A stretch of DNA of 64,000 nucleotides from Acanthornis magna (lineage: Eukaryota > Chordata > Aves > Passeriformes > Acanthizidae): assembly GCA_036785705.1 (NCBI GenBank), contig JAWUZG010000353.1, positions 1,426,001 to 1,490,000 of the forward strand, given 5' to 3'. The notes below the pieces were generated by a model that ran no database searches, was not told the origin of the DNA, and was given only the letters and a program-made list of their open reading frames with translations. A program made the translations under genes and the position numbers. Shown piece after piece: positions 1-10,984 of this stretch; the stretch's first letter is position 1, and every line of letters begins with the position of its first letter.

Positions 1-483
1 CCAAGACATTCCCGCTGCCCTTTCCGGCCTTTTCCCAGCCCCTTTCCCACCTCATCCCACATCCCGACCCCTCTGCGGCTCCTGGCTCTGGCAGAGCCCC
101 CCTGGAGCTGCTGTTTGCAGGGTTTCCCTATTTCCCTGTGGATCCGGGGGTGTTTCCATGACGATCCAGCCAGGCCGGAGCTGCTCCGGGCGGATCGGGG
201 ATGGAACGGATTCTGTGTCGGAGGCAGAGCAGCCACCCGTGAATTCCAGCTGGGAATGTGGAGATGGCTGGGTGAGGAATGCGGCACCACTGTTCTGACC
301 CCGATGGAGATGGGATTGAGGCAAAAATCCCAACGGATGGATCTCATCAGTCCCGGAGCTTCTGCATCCGCTCCGTTAAAGGAGATAAGGGATGGGAAAA
401 TCCCATCCCTTGGGTGGGTTTGGGTCGTGCTGCCCCCAAACCCCTCCTGATGGATGGAAAGAGGACATGGAATTGCTGGAGAG

Positions 484-600
484 ATGGGATGGGATGGGAT
501 GGGATGGGATGGGATGGGATGGGATGGGATGGGATGGGATGGGATGGGATCCATGGGATGGGATGTTTGGGATGGTTGGGATCCATGGGATCCATGGGAT
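484..600. repeat. (ATGGG)n pentanucleotide array with GGATCC interruptions
   Basis: About 13 uninterrupted GGGAT units are followed by looser copies punctuated by CCATGGGATCC-type steps. Relatives of this array occur at 4005-4330, 17655-17815, 27185-27315 and 46060-46600. Confidence 0.95.
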
Positions 601-1284
601 TGGCTCTAAGGTCCCTTCCCACCCAAACCACTCCTGGATTCCATTCCAGGTTCATGGGCCCCACAGTCTGCCCCAAACCCAACCAAATCCAAAGTTCCCT
701 TCCCATCAGAGCCACCAAACCCTGATCCATCCCAGGTCAGGATTCGACACCCCCAGAATTCCAAACCCCTCTCCTTCCCAGAGGAAAAGAGGCAGAATCG
801 TGATTTAATTCTGGATTTAACCCCAGGAATTCCAAACCCCTCTTCTTACCAGAGGAAATGGGAGGCGGAATTGTGATTTAATTCTGCCAGGCGGGATTTA
901 CATCTGGCGGACCTCGGGGTGCGTTAATTCCTGCTAATCCCATGGGAACAGGGATATGAACCTGCCCTGGGGAGCGTCTCCTTCCCAAGCCCTTCCCTGC
1001 CCCAGCTCCATTCCTGGATTCCCAAGCCCAGCTGGGAATTCCACGCTCCGAGCCTGGTCCCGGCTGGGTTTCCAGCACGTTCCCGGGGGTTTTGTGGCAT
1101 TTCAGCAGCGCTGGAATTTTTTGGGAGTGCCAAAATCTGCTTTGCTTCTCCACCCCCAATCCCTGAGCCACCTGACGCTCCCAAAAATCCCAAATATCCC
1201 AAATCCCGGAATTCCGCAGCACCAGGAGCAGATCCAAGTCCTGCCCTGCAGAGCGCAGAAATCCTTTAAGTCAGGCTTAAAATA

Positions 1285-1400
1285 AAGCCCGGCCTGGCGC
1301 CCCATTAGGGTGTCAATCATTAATTAATCATTAATTAACTGCTCTAATTTGCCCTCTCCCGAGGGTTCTTCCCGCAGCAATCACCTCCTGGGGAAAGCGC
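1285..1400. promoter_or_regulatory. Candidate homeodomain-site cluster (unique sequence)
   Basis: A short non-repetitive island contains CATTAATTAATCATTAATTA, a GTCAATCA step and CTAATTTG within about 60 bp. It is flanked by ordinary GC-rich intron. TAATTA cores are bound by many homeodomain proteins. An enhancer role is inference only; no conservation data are available here. Confidence 0.25.
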
Positions 1401-3999
1401 GGAGAGGGAATGAGCTGGAAAATATTCCTAATATCCCTCTGGTTTGGCCAGCCTGGAATTTCATCTTCCTGAGCCGATTTTCCTGCTAAAAACCGTGGGA
1501 TTGGGAGTGGGGGATATCCGCAGGTCTCAGCTGCGGGATTGGAAATTTCGGGAGCTGCGGGAGGAAGGGAAGTTCGCAGGTCCCGATGTTCCCTCTGGGG
1601 CTCCTTCCCGGCAAACTGATGGACCTCAGGGCAGCTCGGATAATGGGATAACCCAGCTGGGAATGGAAAAGGGAATATGAATTAAAAATGTATAAATAAT
1701 AAATAAAGGAGATTCCAGTGGGATTCCGGCTGGCCTGGAAGGGCTGGGGGAGCTCGGAGAGGGAATTGTTTAATGAGCAGCTTTATCTGGGAATTGCCAG
1801 AGGTTGTTCCCACTCTAAGTCATTTTTCCGGCCGCTCTAAAGCACGAGAGGCTCTGCGGAAAAGAGGGAATTTTTTGTGCCCCACATCCCAAATGCTGCC
1901 CAGGCTCTGGGATTTGTCTCCTCGGGGAATTTTGGGTCCACTGACCCCGAGTTTTGGGATCAGGGAGGAGATTTTTCCCTGATTCTGCCCCCTGGGCTGC
2001 ATTCCCGGATTTTTATCCTCCTGGGAATTCCTGCTCCAGCGGAGGTTTGCAGAAGGGTGGTGATGCTCAGGGTGAAATCCAGGTCCCAGGGAAAGAGGGA
2101 ATGTCAGCTTTATCTGAGGCTGCTCCATGGAAAACCCAACTCAGGGAAGGCCATGGTTGGGATTTTATTCTGAGCGTGGCTGGAAATCACTTGGGCGCTG
2201 CTGGGTGCTCGCTTTTCCTGGACAATTGGGAAAAAATGGATTTTCTGCCCGTTTTCCAGGTGAAGCCATTCCCAGGGAGAGCTGGGAGCTGGGAAGGGCC
2301 ATCGGATGTGCTCGGGCACTGAGAGACCCCAAAACAAAGAGCGGGGAAAGATCAGGCCCTAAACTCTTCGGGATGCTGGGAAGCACCATCCCGGCTTTTC
2401 CTGAGCGCTCCGTGCCAGCCGCGATCCCGAATTTCCTGCCATTGTCCGGAGTGTTCGGAACAACTTCCGGCTGTTTTTGTTTCATGCCCAGGCTGCAGCA
2501 GCTCCCGGGGAATGGAGGGGATGGAGGAACTTCCAGCGAAACCTTCTCGGCCTGCACGAATGCCGCAAAAACAATCCATGGGGAATTCCCGGAGGAGCCC
2601 TTGGGTCCCTGGGAGTGCCCAGGGCCAGGCTGGACGGGAGGGGTCCCAGGGCTGATCCGGGTGGGATTTGGGGTTAATATTCCATAATTCCCAGAATTTA
2701 TGGATCGAAGCACTTCCGTGCTTGTCCCCAACATCTCCGTGACAGGTGCTCCGAGTCTTTCCAAGGCCATTCCGAGCCCCAGGCAGAGAATTCCTGGGAA
2801 TTGCCCATGGGATGCAGGGAGGGAGAGGATTTTGGGATCAATCCGCTGCTCCGAGCCCTCGCTCTGGACCCCATGGCTCTGCCGGGCAGCACTTTGGGAA
2901 TTCCAGGCACGTTCCACGCTGATTCCCTGATTTTCGGTGGCAATCGGGAATGTGGCTGTGGGATTCCAGCCCCAGCCCAGCCCTGCTGTTCCCGATCCCG
3001 GTCCCGGCTCTCCCCGTTCCCACGGATCCTCTCAGGCAATTCCTCCCTTTCCGGCTCCTGGAATAAATTCCAAGGTTTTCCTGCTTTTCCTGCCTTCCGG
3101 CTGCGATTGTCAGGCTCGGACACAGGAAAAGGAGATTTTCCAGGGAGAATTTCCAGGGGCAGAGGATGGGCTCTGCCACCCTCCCCTTCCCAATTCCCAG
3201 CTGGAATTTTGGGGCGAGGGATGCTCCGAGCACACGGAGCCTGGGTTTTTGGGAAAACCGAGCCTCTCTTCAGGGTTTGCTGGTGCAGGAAGATTTTCTG
3301 GAATGCCAATCCCCCCAAAAATCCAGCCCCAGCCTCCCTGAGCTGCCTTCGCTCCCTGTTTTCCTCTGGCTCCCCTGGATTTGCTTTCTCGGTTATTTCG
3401 GGGTGGATCGAAGGCTATAAATTAAATTATTAACCCAAAAAATAATCCCTGGGATTCATCCCAGCCCGAAAGGAGCTTTTCCAGCCGATCCCAAAGATCC
3501 TCCTGGAACAGCAGCAGCAGCGCCGCGGGAGAGGAGCGGAGCCCTGCTGGAAAAATCCCAGTTTTTATCGATTAGTCCCTCAATGCCCGGGAGAGCTGCG
3601 CTCGCTCTGATGGATTTTAGGGACAGGATTTGGTGACAGAACCGAGCCCGGGGCTGTTCTGAACGCACGGGAGCCTCATCCGTGCCTGGAAGGGAACATT
3701 CCGCAGGGAACGTCGGAGCCAACGCGGAGCTGGCGACGGCAGGAAAAGCGTCCACCCCCCGCGGGGACGCCCTGCCAAAATGTCCTTTATTCCCTGGGGA
3801 CAGGGACCGGCGGAGGCAGGGCCCGGCCGGCCCCGGGAACGCGGCGCTGGAAAAATCCGAAATTGTCCGCGGAGCTGGTGGGAAAATCCAGCGGCCCGAA
3901 ATTCCTGGGAGAGGGAGGGGAGAAGGGAAGGGAAGGGAAGGGATGGCCTGGGGGGTCCTGGGGCAGGAGGGTTTGGGGAGGTGAGCTTGGGATCGCGGC

Positions 4000-4330
4000 A
4001 TCCGTGGGATCCATGGGATCACAGCATCCGTGGGATCCAGGGGATCCATGGGACCACGGCATCCATGGGATTCTGAGCTTGGGATCATGGCATCCATGGG
4101 ATCCATGGGATCACGGCATTTATGGGATCACAGCATCCATGGGATCCATGGGATCACAGCATCCATGGGATCACAGCATACATGGATCCTGAGCTTGGGA
4201 TCGTGGCATCCATGGGATCCATGGGATCCCTGGGATCACAGCATACATGGATCCTGAGCTTTGGGTCACGGCATCCATGGGATCCATGGGATCCTGAGCT
4301 CTGGATCATGATGCAGCATCCATGGGATCA
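4000..4330. repeat. Tandem array, CATCCATGGGATC steps
   Basis: Short units combine CATCCATGGGATCC with GGGATCACAG and TGAGCTTGGG. The array belongs to the ATGGG/GGATCC repeat family seen elsewhere in the window. Confidence 0.9.
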
Positions 4331-4664
4331 TGCCATCTGTGGGATCGGCTGTGCCGGTGGATCCCAACAATCCAGCAGGAACTGGGCAGGGAAAACCCAG
4401 CCCAGGATCAATCCCAAGCTCTGGTTTCTCCCGCTGGATGCGCTCCTGGATCCCGGTGGGCTTCCCTGGGGGCCCCCCTCACGCCAGGACGTGTTTCCCA
4501 GCCCAAGCTGCTCCCAGAGGCTCCCAGACATTCCTAGCCAGCCCCAAATCCATGGAATGGCTCCCGGCGTGGCTGGCACGGGCGGGGGTGTGAGGTGAGG
4601 CCATTTTGTGCTGGAATCCGGAATTTGCTGGGATCCGATGGGATGGGAAGGGATGGAATCCATG

Positions 4665-4897
4665 GGAAGAAGGGAAGGGAAGGGAAGGGAAGGGAAGGGA
4701 AGGGAAGGGAAGGGAAGGGAAGGGAAGGGAAGGGAAGGAAGGGAAGGGAAGGGAAGGGAAGGGAAGGGAAGGGAAGGGAAGGGAAGGGAAGGGAAGGGAA
4801 GGGAAGGGAAGGGAAGGGAAGGGAAGGGAAGGGAAGGGAAGGGAAGGGAAGGGAAGGGAAGGGAAGGGAAGGGAAGGGAAGGGAAGGGAAGGGAAGG
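4665..4897. repeat. (GGGAA)n / (AAGGG)n pentanucleotide array
   Basis: About 46 nearly perfect GGGAA units run for some 230 bp, with one 4-bp irregularity near 4738. Every frame is open, which creates spurious glycine-arginine-glutamate and proline-serine-phenylalanine reading frames on the two strands. The plus strand carries regularly spaced G-runs. Confidence 0.98.
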
Positions 4898-5124
4898 CAG
4901 AGGAGGCTCCAAGGGCACCCCCAGGACCCTTCCCCACCCCCCTGGAGGGTGCTGGAGCTCCCTGAGCTCCCAAAGCTTCCAAAAGATTCCCAAATCCACC
5001 TGCAGCCAGGCGAGCTGGGATATTTTTAGCACCCAATCAGGATTTGGTTTAATTGTGGCAGAGCAGGGATGGAGCCGAGGGGATGAGAGACCCAAACCCA
5101 GGATCCGGGCAGGGGGAGACTAAG

Positions 5125-5373
5125 GATTGACCTGTCCAGGGGCTACCCCAGCACTGACCTGTCCAGGGGCTGCCCCCGGTCACTCACCGGTCCCTCACCT
5201 GTCCAGGGGGTGACCCCATCTCTCACCTGTCCAGGGGGTGACCCCATCTCTCACCTGTCCAGGGGGTGACCCCGGTCACTCACCAGTCCCTCACCTGTCC
5301 AGGGGGTGACCCCGGTCACTCACCAGTCCCTCACCTGTCCAGGGCTGTCCCCAATCACTCAGCGGTCACTCAC
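5125..5373. repeat. Minisatellite carrying copies of the TACR1 splice donor
   Basis: On the minus strand the array repeats CCTGGACAGGTGAG followed by GGGGTCACC-type spacers. Five copies, near 5194, 5222, 5250, 5290 and 5330, match the real donor context (GGACAG then GTGAG). Two more degenerate copies (GGACAGGTCA) lie near 5130 and 5155. The array directly abuts the genuine donor at 5373-5372, so it seems to have grown from the exon-intron boundary itself. Confidence 0.9.
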
Positions 5374-5765
5374 CTGTCCAGCGCGATGGCGGTCATGGAG
5401 TAGATGCTGGCGCAGACGGCGGCGATGGGGAAGAAGTTGTGGAAGCGGCAGTAGGCCGTGCCGAAGTACCACTCGTTGTGCACAGCGTAGCTGAAGTTCA
5501 CCACGGCGTTGAGCGCGGCCATGGCGGCCTCGGCGAAGGCCAGGTTCACCAGGAAGAAGTTGGTGACGGTGCGCATGCGCCGGTGCGCCAGGATGATCCA
5601 CATCACCACCACGTTGCCCACCACGGCCACCACCACGATGAGCGCGTAGGCCACGGCCCACAGGGCCACCTGCCACGGCGGCTGCACGAATGGGTTGGCC
5701 CACGACTCGTTCAGGGAGGCGTTGAGGTGCTCCAGCTCCAGCTCCAGCAGCGGAGAGTCATCCAT
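5374..5765 (-). CDS. TACR1: Tachykinin receptor 1 (NK1/substance P receptor), first coding exon
   Basis: This exon encodes residues 1-130 and two bases of codon 131 of a class A GPCR. In other vertebrates the family binds substance P-type peptides and signals through Gq at the plasma membrane. The product has an extracellular N-terminus with two NxS sites (N15, N19), then PFVQPPW, TM1 with GN51, the loop [14 protein letters not shown]2, the HNEWYFG turn, C106 (the expected disulfide cysteine) and TM3 ending in D130-R of DRY. TM2 reads NLAFAEA, with glutamate at position 2.50 (E79). In human that glutamate is typical of NK1; NK2 and NK3 have aspartate. HNEWY and [10 protein letters not shown] also match NK1 best, while WYFG and CRF are NK3-like. 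The start at 5765 was chosen because MDDSP aligns with the human MDN start; an in-frame ATG at 5807 would add 14 residues. The exon ends AG then GTGAGT. Later exons are outside the window. A TACR1-like paralog is the main alternative. Confidence 0.85.
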
Positions 5766-5799
5766 GGCCCCCGCGAGGGTTTGGGGTGTGGGGCTGCCT

Positions 5800-6150
5800 G
5801 GGTTCAAGTGCGGCAGGAGCAGTGCACGGCAAATTTGGGGCGCAGGGCCTGCCTGGTTTAGGGTGCAGTGGGGTCAGTTCACAGCAAATTTGGGGTGTGG
5901 GATGCTTCTGGGTTTGGGTGCAGTGGGGTCAGTGAGTGGCAAATTTGGGGTGCAGGGCCCTCCTGGTTGAGGGTGCAGCAGGAACAGGGCACGGCAAATT
6001 TCGGGTGCAGGGCCCTCCTGTGTTAGGGTGCAGTGCAGTCAGTGCATGGCAAATTTGGGGTGCGGGGCCCTCCTTGCTCAGCCGCTTTGGAGTTCAGGTC
6101 TCTCCTGGTTTAGGGTGCAGCAGGAGCAGGCCACAGCAAATTTGGGGTGT
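5800..6150. repeat. Minisatellite of GGCAAATTTGGGGTGCAGGGC type, 5' flank of TACR1
   Basis: About six imperfect units of 50 to 65 bp each contain CAAATTTGGGGTG, CCTGGTT and GGGTGCAG. It lies just upstream of the TACR1 start codon, so it may be in the 5' untranslated region or the proximal flank. Confidence 0.85.
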
Positions 6151-6379
6151 GGGGCACTCCTGGCTCAGCCGCTCTGGGGTGCGGGGCTGCTTCAGGGCAG
6201 GGGCACTTCCCAGTTCGGGGGCAGTGGATTTGGGGCCAAGGCTGGTTTGGGGATCTCCTGGTTCAGGGCGTCAATTTTGGGTGCAGGGCCTGTCTGGTTC
6301 AGGGCGCAGTGGGTTTGGGGTGCAGGTCCCTGCGGTGTCTGGGTGCAGCTGGCGCAGGGAGCCCGGCCATGGTAGGGCC

Positions 6380-6835
6380 GGGTCGGGGTTTGGACCCCTC
6401 CCGGTTCAGCTGGATTGGGGTTCGGACCCCTCCCGGTTCAGCTGGATTGGGGTTCAGATCCCTCCCGGTTCAGGCACAGCTGGATCGGGGTTCGGACCCC
6501 TCCCGGTTCAGCTGGATTGGGGTTCGGACCCCTCCCGGTTCAGCTGGATCGGGGTTCGGACCCCTCCCGGTTCAGGCACAGCTGGATTGGGGTGCAGATC
6601 CCTCTGGGCTTGGCTGCAGCTTGCCCAGGGTTCGGATCCCTCCCGGTTCAGCTGGACTGGGGCACAGATCCCTCCGAGTTCAAATGGATCGGGGCACAGA
6701 TCCCTCCCGGTTCGTTCACAGCTGGATTGGGGCACAGATCCCACCCCAGCTCGGGCGCAGCTGGATTGGGGTTCGGGGTTCAGATCCCTCCGGGCTTGGC
6801 TGCAGCTTCCCCAGGGTTCGGATCCCTCTCAGTAC
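6380..6835. repeat. Minisatellite of TTCAGCTGGATTGGGG units
   Basis: Units of about 31 bp (TTCAGCTGGATTGGGG then TTCGGACCCCTCCCGG) recur roughly a dozen times, with longer variants after 6590. Confidence 0.9.
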
Positions 6836-6840
6836 CTGAT

Positions 6841-7080
6841 GCAGCCGGTTCGGGATGCAGATCCCCGCTCGGTTTGGATTGCAGCCGGTTCGGGATGCAG
6901 ATCCCCGCTCGGTTTGGATTGCAGCCGGTTCGGGATGCAGATCCCCGCTCGGTTTGGATTGCAGCCGGTTCGGGATGCAGATCCCCGCTCGGTTTGGATT
7001 GCAGCCGGTTCGGGACGCAGATCCCCGCTCGGTTTGGATTGCAGCCGGTTCGGGATGCAGATCCCTGCTCGGTTCGGGTT
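6841..7080. repeat. Six copies of an exact 40-bp minisatellite
   Basis: Units start at 6841, 6881, 6921, 6961, 7001 and 7041 with no length change. The first four are identical, the fifth has one substitution and the sixth a few. The unit begins GCAGCCGGTTCGGGATGCAG. More degenerate relatives continue to about 7340. Confidence 0.97.
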
Positions 7081-7402
7081 GCCGCCGGCTCGGAATGCAG
7101 ATTCCTCTGTTCGGGCTGCAGCCGGTTCGGGATGCGGATCCCTGCTCGGTTCGGGAAGCCGCTGGTTCCCCCTGGTTCGGGATGCGGATGCCCCGGGGTT
7201 TGGGATGCCGATTCCTCTGTTCGGGTTGCAGCTGGTTCAGGGTACAGCCGGATCGGGAGGCAGATCCCCGCTCGGTTCGGGATGCGGATGCCCGCTCGGT
7301 TCGGGAAGCCGATCCCCGCTCGGTTCGGGTGGCAGCCGCTCCGGGAAGGCGCCGGTTCGCCCGGTTCGGGCGGGCTCGGGCGCAGCCGGTGCCGCGGACC
7401 CG

Positions 7403-7460
7403 ACTGCGGCGGGCGAGGCACGAGCGGGGCTTTTATGGGCGGCGCGGGCGGGGCCGGAGC
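7403..7460 (-). promoter_or_regulatory. TACR1: Candidate TACR1 core promoter
   Basis: Read on the minus strand, a GC box (GGCCCCGCCC) is followed by CCATAAAAGCCCCGCTCG, a TATA-like element at about 7438-7430. This would place transcription initiation near 7400. The surrounding sequence (7340-7500) is CpG-dense and not tandemly repeated. If used, the 5' untranslated region would be about 1.6 kb and run through the minisatellites at 5800-7080 unless it is spliced. Inference from motif spacing only. Confidence 0.35.
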
Positions 7461-7489
7461 GCGGGGGGCAGAGCCGGCGCGGGGACAGC

Positions 7490-7880
7490 CCCCCGGCCCC
7501 TGTCCCCTCCCCCGGACCCCTGTCCCCTCTCTCCTGTCCCCTGTCCCCCGGCCCCTCGGTCCCCTACCCGGTCCCCCCTGTCCCCTCCCCTGCCCCCTGT
7601 CCCCTCCCTCGGTCCCTCGGTTTCCCCCCGTGTCTCCTCCCTTGTCCCCTCTCCCCAGTCCCCTGTCCCTCCTGCCCTCCTTGTCCCCTCTGTCCCCTCT
7701 CCTTCCCCGGTCCCCTGTCCCCCCCTCAGTCCCCCCAGTCCCCGCTGTCCCCTCCCCGGTCCCCCCTGTCCCCTCCCCTGTCCCCGCTGTCCCCTGTCGG
7801 TGCCCGGGGCTCCACTCCGGCTCTCCCCTCTCTCCCACCTCCCCTCCCCACTCCCCTCCCCCTCCTCCCCTCTCCCACCT
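7490..7880. repeat. C-rich (CCCCTGTCCC) low-complexity tract
   Basis: About 390 bp of short CCCCTGTCC, CCGGTCCCC and CCTCCC steps. It yields long spurious proline- or glycine-rich reading frames. Confidence 0.9.
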
Positions 7881-8389
7881 CTTCCCCCCAAATCCGCACC
7901 TGTTTTTTGGCGATCGGGGCCCAACAGGCTCCAAAACCAAATCCAAAATCTTTAAAACCTCCCGATAACGGCAAGGCTCGGCTATTTTGTGAATCATTTT
8001 ATATTTATTGATCACAAACCTTTCCGGCGCCGCAGCCGCGGGATCTCTCCCCGCGTGCTCCGCATCCCCAGGGAACAAAGCAAATCCCGGATTTCCCCAT
8101 GGAAAAGCTCTTCCCTCCCCTTCCTTCCCCTCCCGACCGGACCCTGAATCCCAGGGCCCTTCCCTGACCGAGCAAACGCGGCCCCCAAAGGGCTGGAAAA
8201 ACCTTTTTGAGCCCAGACCCTTTTCTCCCAGCGGCTGCAATCCAATCAGACCGCAAACAGGGATCTGCCCGGGTTTGAATCCAGGGATTGTAACGCCATC
8301 CCGGCCCTGCCGCTCCTGCCGGGAATGCCGCCGGGAATGCCGCCGGGAGCGCCGCGCTGCCCTCGGGATGCGCCGGAGCCGCCGGGAAT

Positions 8390-8760
8390 CGCCACGGGGC
8401 GATCCCAAACCCTCCGGGGGCGATCCCAAACCCTCCGGGGGCGATCCTAAACCGCGTCCCGGGAACGCCTCGCGATCTGGGGGAAGAGGAGCCGCTCCCA
8501 GGTAAAGCCGGGAGGAATTCGGGTCGGGAAGGGAGGCGTGGGAATTCTCTCCGCAGCCCCGGGTCGGTTCCTGGAGCCGGACCGAGCCGTTTGTCCCGAG
8601 GGTGGATACGGGAGGCTCATTCCAGCCGGGATCGCCGCTTTTCCCAGCCGGGATCGCCGCTTTTCCCAGCCGGGATCGCCGCTTTTCCCAGCCGGGATCG
8701 CCGCTTTCCCAGCCGGGATCGCCGCTTTTCCCGCCGGGATCGCCGCTTTCCCAGCAATTC
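8390..8760. repeat. Two short minisatellites in a CpG-rich segment
   Basis: Three copies of GGGGCGATCCCAAACCCTCC lie at 8396-8455. Six copies of the 22-bp step beginning GCCGGGATCGCCGCTTTT lie at 8625-8755. The sequence around 8290-8400 is CpG-dense. Confidence 0.9.
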
Positions 8761-8863
8761 CCGGGGGATCCAGGGGGTCCGGGCCGGGGGCTCTGCCCGG
8801 AGCTCCGGGGCCGCTCGAGGGCAGCAGCGCCTAAAAATGCGGGAGGAGGGGCGGGTGAGCCGG

Positions 8864-9145
8864 GAATGGGAACTGGGAATGGGAACTGGGAATGGGAGCC
8901 GGGAATGGGAACCGGGAATGGGAACTGGGAATAGGAACCGGGAATGGGAGCCGGGAATGGGAACCGGGAATGGGAACTGGGAATGGGAGCCGGGAATGGG
9001 AACCGGGAATGGAACCGGGAATGGGAGCCGGGAATGGGAGCCGGGAATAGGAACCGGGAATGGGAGCCGGGAATGGGAACCGGGAATGGGAGCCGGGAAT
9101 GGGAACCGGGAGTGGGAGCTGGGAATGGGAACCGGGAATGAGATT
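8864..9145. repeat. 12-bp minisatellite, GGGAATGGGAAC/GCC
   Basis: About 23 units alternate GGGAATGGGAACC and GGGAATGGGAGCC. The plus strand is a continuous series of G-triplets, so it is quadruplex-capable. Confidence 0.95.
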
Positions 9146-9314
9146 CCCGATCCCCCCGCGACTTTGGGGCATCGCAGAAAATGTGGGAGAAGCTGAACCC
9201 CGACCCAGGGACGCCCCGGCTGGGAGCCATTCCCAGAAATTCCTTCCCCTTCCCTGGGTCCCTGATCGCTCCAGGGAGCGGCGCTGGGAGCGAGCTCGGC
9301 TCTGCCGCCTGCCT

Positions 9315-9400
9315 CAGTTTCTCACTGGGAAAAGGAGGGAAAGGAGGAAAAAGAAAAGGAGGAAAAGGAGGGAAAAGGAGAAAAAGGAGGAAAAGTCAGG
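9315..9400. repeat. Purine-rich GGAAAAGGA tract
   Basis: About 85 bp of GGAAA and GGAGGAAAAAG steps on the plus strand. Positions 9400-10980 show no gene. A CAAT run (AATCAATCAATCAATAATC) lies at 9585-9610 and an imperfect CCCCAAGCCTGGATTTGG repeat near 10225-10290. Confidence 0.85.
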
Positions 9401-10984
9401 GCAGCTCCTGTGGAAAGGATGTGGCTCTTCTCCCCGGCGAGAGGAATTGGAATTCCGGCCGATGTCCCCATGGGAGCAGGTCCTGGAAGGGGCACGGTGG
9501 TGTTGGCACATCCAGGACCCAGCGCTGGGAATTTGGGGGGATTTCAAATTTTCTTTCCCTTGGAAGAGATTGAGTTTGAAGGAAATCAATCAATCAATCA
9601 ATAATCAATAGGAGGGCAAGAACCCGGGTGAGGGTGAGCAGATGGATTTTATGGATCAGCACCAGCTTGGACAGCTCAGGATTCCCTGTGAGGATCCCAG
9701 GGCTGCTCCAGGCTGGGATTTCCTGACATTCCCGAAATTCCTGCTCCATCCTCTCTCCAGGGATGTTCCCATCCCTTCCTGTGCCTTCCAGAGCTTTGGA
9801 GCCTTTTCCAGGCGCGTTTCCTATGGGGACAGGATCCTGTCCCGCTGTGGTTTGGGGGACAGCAAACATTCCCAAATCCGCTGGTCCCGCAGGAAAACCT
9901 GGCCTCGTCCTGCAGGAAACTGCTGGAAATGGGAATTTTCCATCCTCGGAGGTTCCGGTTCCTCCATCCGCCCTGGCTAGGGGGTTGGATCCCAAAAATC
10001 AGCAATGAGCAAGGCCGGGAATGGGGTCAGGCTTTGCCACCGCCCCGGATCGAACCCAGCCCCCACCAGCCCTTCCTGGAGAGGTTTCCCTGGAATTCTG
10101 GCCGGGAAAAAAACCCTGCAGGTGCCTCAGGCTGAGCTTTGAATCTGCATTTGGCTCCTAGGTGGGGTTTGGGGGGTTGTAATTCCATCCTCCTCCTCCT
10201 CCCAAGGCACTTTTGGGATTTGGAGCCTCCCAAGCCTGGATTTAGGATTTGGATGCTCCCCAAGCCTGGATTTGGATTTGGAGGCTCCAGGCTGGGCAGG
10301 TGCAGGCTGGGCAGCTGGAAATTGTGGAGTTTTTCCTAAATCCAAGTTGGTTTTAGGTTTTTTTATCAGTCAGAGGGCGAAAGCTCCTGGTTTGGGGTTG
10401 GGATTTCTCTCCCTGGGGAGGGAACCTGCACTGAGGATCCAATGGGATTCCTGGAGGAGGGAAAATATCCCAGGGATTTTAAGGACTTCAGGGATTTAAT
10501 CCTTAAATGGCTCAGGATGGGGTTTTAAACCCCGAATTAACCCGCTGCTGCTGCTGCCGTGACTCCAGAGTGCTGAGATCCCTGATTTCCCCGGGAGAAC
10601 AGGAAATCACTGGGATTATCCAGAAAAAACCAAAACCTCCAAAATCTAGGGGTTTCTTTGCTGCTGAGCCTTTTGGGATGCCGGAATGGGAAAGGGGCGG
10701 GAAAGGGGCAGGAAACATCCCAAAATCCCCAAATCCCCAAATCCCAAAAGCCCAAAATCCCAATATCTCAAAATCCCGGCACTGCAGGGAATGATTTGCG
10801 GATTTAATCCAGCATTAATAAGTTGGATTTTGCTGTTTATTTAAAGCTGGTCCTCCTCAGGATCCCTGGCTCAACACAAATCTTTCTGTGTGAAATTCCT
10901 TCTCAATTCTGTGTCCTCCTTCCCTAAAAACCCCTCAGGGGTTCGTGGTGGGGTCAGTTCCTCTCCCTGCCCTCATTATTCCCC

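Larger units (their letters stand above)
1..5373 (-). other. TACR1: Part of TACR1 intron 1 (no exon seen)
   Basis: This stretch lies downstream of the TACR1 exon 1 splice donor on the minus strand, so it should be the beginning of intron 1. I looked on the minus strand for the next receptor exon (transmembrane segments 3 to 4, beginning with the tyrosine of DRY) and found none. In mammals this intron is very long, so its absence is expected. Apart from the repeats listed separately, 553-3900 is low-conservation sequence with no supported gene on either strand. Confidence 0.6.

Noticed and set aside
5125..5373. CRISPR-like array
   Set aside because: Units are contiguous minisatellite with no unique spacers, in a vertebrate genome.
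5374..5765. Calling the receptor TACR2 on the basis of its tetraspanin neighbour
   Set aside because: Glutamate at 2.50 and the HNEWY and [10 protein letters not shown] stretches fit NK1, not NK2; neighbourhood alone was not allowed to decide.
6780..9230. An 816-codon minus-strand open frame upstream of TACR1
   Set aside because: It runs through five different minisatellites and the C-rich tract, with no domain or splice evidence.
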